From Accumulibacter sp964420975 (lineage in GTDB: Bacteria; Pseudomonadota; Gammaproteobacteria; Burkholderiales; Rhodocyclaceae): 64,000 nt of DNA. The stretch is taken from assembly GCA_964420975.1 (NCBI GenBank), contig CAYQVH010000006.1:62001-126000 (forward strand), read 5' to 3'. Shown here in pieces: positions 61,886 through 64,000 of this stretch (within the stretch, counting starts at the first letter, position 1; every line of letters starts with the position of its first letter). Below the pieces are notes generated by a model. That model did not search any database. It was not told the origin of the DNA and saw nothing but the letters and a program-made list of their open reading frames with translations. The position numbers and the translations under genes are program-made.

Positions 61886-62158
61886 ATGCGCTATCAGGTA
61901 TTTGTCGAAGAAGAGGAAGGCGCCGAAGAAACCGGCAACCTTGGCAACTTCGACGACCTCGCCGAGGTCTGGGATTTCATTCGCTGCCACCTGCCGACTG
62001 GCGTCTTCAGCGACCGCCGCCTGGTCTGGGTCAGGGACAATCAGGCCGACGGTGAAGTTTCCTTTTCGCTCACCGCGGAGCTGTGGGCGGAACACTGCGA
62101 GACCCCGCTTGCTTTCGCGCGTTGCTTCAAAATGTTCCTCGACTTCAAGGGACGCTAG
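61886..62158 (+). CDS. Acidic small protein, unknown function
   Basis: 90-residue acidic protein: MRYQVFVEEEEGAEETGNLGNFDDLAEVW, then RLVWVRDNQADGEVSFSLTAELWAEHCETPLAFARCFKMFLDFKGR. No recognised domain or signal. ATG 61886 is preferred; an earlier ATG at 61817 would add residues of unlike composition. It precedes the ClpX-like gene by 37 bp and may be translated with it. Confidence 0.65.
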   Translation: MRYQVFVEEEEGAEETGNLGNFDDLAEVWDFIRCHLPTGVFSDRRLVWVRDNQADGEVSFSLTAELWAEHCETPLAFARCFKMFLDFKGR

Positions 62159-62195
62159 CCCGAGCGCTGGCAGTCCTCGCGTACAAGGCGAATCC

Positions 62196-63197
62196 GTGCT
62201 CGACCGAGAAACGACACCGAGCGCGATTGTCCGCTATCTCGACCAGTACGTCGTTGGCCAGGACGAGGCGAAAAAGATCCTCGCGGTCGCCGTCTACTCC
62301 CACTATCGCAAGATCGCGCTATGGCAGGACGAGCGCGAGCGCTTCGCGAAAAGCAACGTGCTGCTCGTCGGCCCTTCGGGAACCGGCAAGACGCTGCTCT
62401 GCGAGACGCTGTCGCGGCTGCTAAAAGTCCCTTTTGTCACTGCCGACGCCACCTCGCTGGCGCAGACGAAATACGTCAACGAGGAAATCGAGGCCATTCT
62501 GCAGCGCTTGCTCGATCGGGCAAACGGCGATCTGCCGGTGGCCCAGCGCGGAATCCTTTTCATCGACGAAATCGACAAGCTGAAGGTCCGCAACGCGCAG
62601 GAGGGCGGGCCTTCGGGCGAAAGCGTGCAACACGCGCTGCTGAAGATCATGGAGGGCGCGCCAGTCAAGCTAAAAGGCGAGCGCTATCTCGACACGAGCC
62701 ACATTCTGTTCATTTGCGGCGGCGCTTTCGTCGGCCTCGAGAGCATCATGGCGAAGACTCACGGCTTCGGGTTCATCGCTACGTCGAACGACGATAACCA
62801 GAAAATTCTCGATCGTCTGAACCAGCGCGTCAAACCAACCGATCTTTTCGAGTTCGGTCTGATTCCGGAATTCACGGGTCGCTTGCCTGTGGTCGCCATG
62901 CTCCATCCACTGTCGCGATCGATGCTCGTGCGCATCATGAGCGTGCCGAAAAACTCGATCTATCGACAGTTCGTCGAAATTTTCCGGGGCGAAGGAGTCG
63001 AGTTGCGGATCGCTCAGCGGGTCTTCGAACAGATCGCCGATATCGCCATCGAATACAAAACCGGTGCCCGCAGCCTGCGTGGCATTTTCGAGGAGTTGAT
63101 CACGCCGATCCTCTATCTCGTTCCCGACGATCGCCAGATCAGCCGGGTCGAAATCACCTCGCTGTTCGAGGACGCACGTGTCGTCCGACGCCCCTGA
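62196..63197 (+). CDS. Degenerate ClpX-like AAA+ ATPase
   Basis: 333-residue paralog of ClpX. AAA+ motifs are intact: Walker A GPSGTGKT (59-66), Walker B ILFIDEID (120-127) and sensor 2 GARSLRGIFE. The ClpX N-terminal zinc domain is missing (E. coli ClpX has 424 residues). The pore-1 loop GYVG is KYVN (92-95), the RKH loop is deleted (KLKGERYLDTS), and the IGF loop that docks to ClpP reads HGF (189-191). It is therefore unlikely to work as the standard ClpXP unfoldase. GTG start 62196, after AAGGCG. Followed by an overlapping alpha/beta hydrolase gene. Confidence 0.88.
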   Translation: MLDRETTPSAIVRYLDQYVVGQDEAKKILAVAVYSHYRKIALWQDERERFAKSNVLLVGPSGTGKTLLCETLSRLLKVPFVTADATSLAQTKYVNEEIEAILQRLLDRANGDLPVAQRGILFIDEIDKLKVRNAQEGGPSGESVQHALLKIMEGAPVKLKGERYLDTSHILFICGGAFVGLESIMAKTHGFGFIATSNDDNQKILDRLNQRVKPTDLFEFGLIPEFTGRLPVVAMLHPLSRSMLVRIMSVPKNSIYRQFVEIFRGEGVELRIAQRVFEQIADIAIEYKTGARSLRGIFEELITPILYLVPDDRQISRVEITSLFEDARVVRRP

Positions 63198-64000
63198 TCA
63201 GGTTTCGCCGTCACGGGTCGATGCGACCACGACGACGCGTCCGCACGCAAGGCGCTGGCAGGCGCCGGCTGTCTTGCAAATCGTCATCGGCAGTTACCTG
63301 CTGTTCCTGACCGGAGTCGTCATGTTCCAGAGCCACCTGCTTTACTTTCCGGCCGTCGCCAGCGTCTCCGAGATGGTCGCCGACGGGTTGACAGCCTGGC
63401 CAAACGCTTCCGAGTTCCAGGGGCTGCTTGCCGAAGCACCCGGCGAAACCCGTGCCACCGTTGTGGTGTTTCATGGTAACGCCGGCCACGCCGGCCACCG
63501 CCAATTCTATGTCGAGGTGCTCAGTCGCCTGGGATTGCGTGTCATCCTCGCCGAGTACCCCGGCTACGGTCCGCGTCGCGGCGAACTCGGCGAGCAAAGC
63601 CTGGTTGCCGCTGCGGAACAGACGATTGCGCTCGCACGTCGCGAGTTCCCCGCTCCCCTGCTGATCGTTGGCGAATCGCTTGGTGCCGGCGTAGCAGCGG
63701 CAGCAGCGAGCCGGCAGAAAGACCTGGTCGACGGACTGTTGCTGATTACGCCTTGGGACCGCCTGGCAAACGTTGCCAGCCACCATTACCCCCTGCTCCC
63801 GGTGCGCTGGCTGCTAAGGGACGAGTACGACAGCGTCACGCACCTCGCCGCGATCAGGCGGCCGGTCCTGGTGGCCATCGCCGACGACGACGAAATCATC
63901 CCGCCGCGTTTCGGACGTGCTCTTTTCGATGCGCTTTCGGAACCCAAGCGCTTGTCGGTGATTAGGCGCGCAGGACACAACGACTGGTTTTGCCAGCTCG
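63178..64000 (+). CDS. Membrane-anchored alpha/beta hydrolase, 3' truncated
   Basis: Open from GTG 63178 to the window edge (274 codons). A signal anchor (LQIVIGSYLLFLTGVVMFQ, about residues 35-53) precedes an alpha/beta hydrolase fold: oxyanion HGNAGH, YPGYGPRRGE, nucleophile elbow GESLGAG (Ser), an Asp loop in IADDDEIIPP and His in RAGHNDW. It is most like the BEM46/YhfR-type exported hydrolases. It overlaps the ClpX-like gene by 20 bp. The substrate is unknown. Confidence 0.88.
   Translation, partial: MSSDAPDQVSPSRVDATTTTRPHARRWQAPAVLQIVIGSYLLFLTGVVMFQSHLLYFPAVASVSEMVADGLTAWPNASEFQGLLAEAPGETRATVVVFHGNAGHAGHRQFYVEVLSRLGLRVILAEYPGYGPRRGELGEQSLVAAAEQTIALARREFPAPLLIVGESLGAGVAAAAASRQKDLVDGLLLITPWDRLANVASHHYPLLPVRWLLRDEYDSVTHLAAIRRPVLVAIADDDEIIPPRFGRALFDALSEPKRLSVIRRAGHNDWFCQL

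Overview
The window is GC-rich, gene-dense chromosomal DNA with no phage or plasmid functions. Gene content points to a betaproteobacterium, most likely a Rhodocyclales-type organism (Azoarcus/Dechloromonas/Accumulibacter neighbourhood). The evidence is a CIRCE operator in front of rpoH, a cta cluster carrying DUF2970, DUF2909 and a roughly 40-residue assembly protein, the petABC-sspA-sspB block, and a tungsten aldehyde oxidoreductase (aor) operon. The lineage is inferred from gene order and families, not from a marker-gene tree. I saw no rRNA, tRNA or CRISPR array.

Layout. 1-2856 holds the end of pilB, then pilC and pilD (type IV pilus). 2958-7006 is fmdB, a DUF502 membrane protein, aspS, a secreted barnase-like RNase, barstar and nudB. 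7178-6969 is a small Cys-rich protein, and 7363-8235 is rpoH behind a perfect CIRCE. 8325-16971 is the aa3 cytochrome c oxidase cluster: ctaC, ctaD, small assembly protein, ctaG, DUF2970, ctaE, surf1 and a Sco-like gene on the minus strand; DUF2909, DUF2244, a subunit-II-like membrane protein and ctaB on the plus strand. Two perfect FNR-type boxes lie in the ctaC/DUF2244 divergent gap. 16937-27332 is housekeeping: mpl, a conserved unknown, a TlpA-like thioredoxin, aroQ, accB-accC, prmA, a zinc-ribbon membrane protein, a PfkB-type kinase, a glycine-zipper lipoprotein, a 1-Cys peroxiredoxin and a persulfide dioxygenase-rhodanese fusion.

27474-38287 is the most unusual region. A sigma-54-type promoter precedes a permuted ATP-grasp protein, an alpha-E protein and the bacterial proteasome-like protease Anbu. 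On the other strand lie a second ATP-grasp/alpha-E pair fused into one protein, a transglutaminase-like protein, a CDF metal exporter, dtd and an L,D-transpeptidase. IS1380-type and IS110-type transposase scars bracket that minus-strand block. Together these look like a ligase/transpeptidase/protease toolkit acting on amide or isopeptide bonds.

39206-41631 holds a cytochrome c, a thioredoxin-DsbD-like membrane fusion and a MazEF-type toxin-antitoxin pair. 41723-48504 (minus) is sspB, sspA, petC, petB, petA, recR, ybaB, dnaX and the 4.5S SRP RNA. 48523-52650 (minus) is the five-gene aor operon. 52945-55498 has a histidine phosphatase, a CBS-domain protein, a Cache-like periplasmic protein, two strong intergenic hairpins and a lipoprotein. 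55627-60344 is a tandem glycine riboswitch with gcvT-gcvH-gcvP. The window ends with glutathione peroxidase, a DUF455 ferritin-like protein, an acidic 90-residue unknown, a degenerate ClpX paralog and a truncated alpha/beta hydrolase.

Themes linking the window are respiration (bc1 complex, aa3 oxidase and their assembly factors, with oxygen-responsive sites), thiol/peroxide/persulfide handling, and protein quality control (RpoH, SspB, ClpX-like, Anbu).
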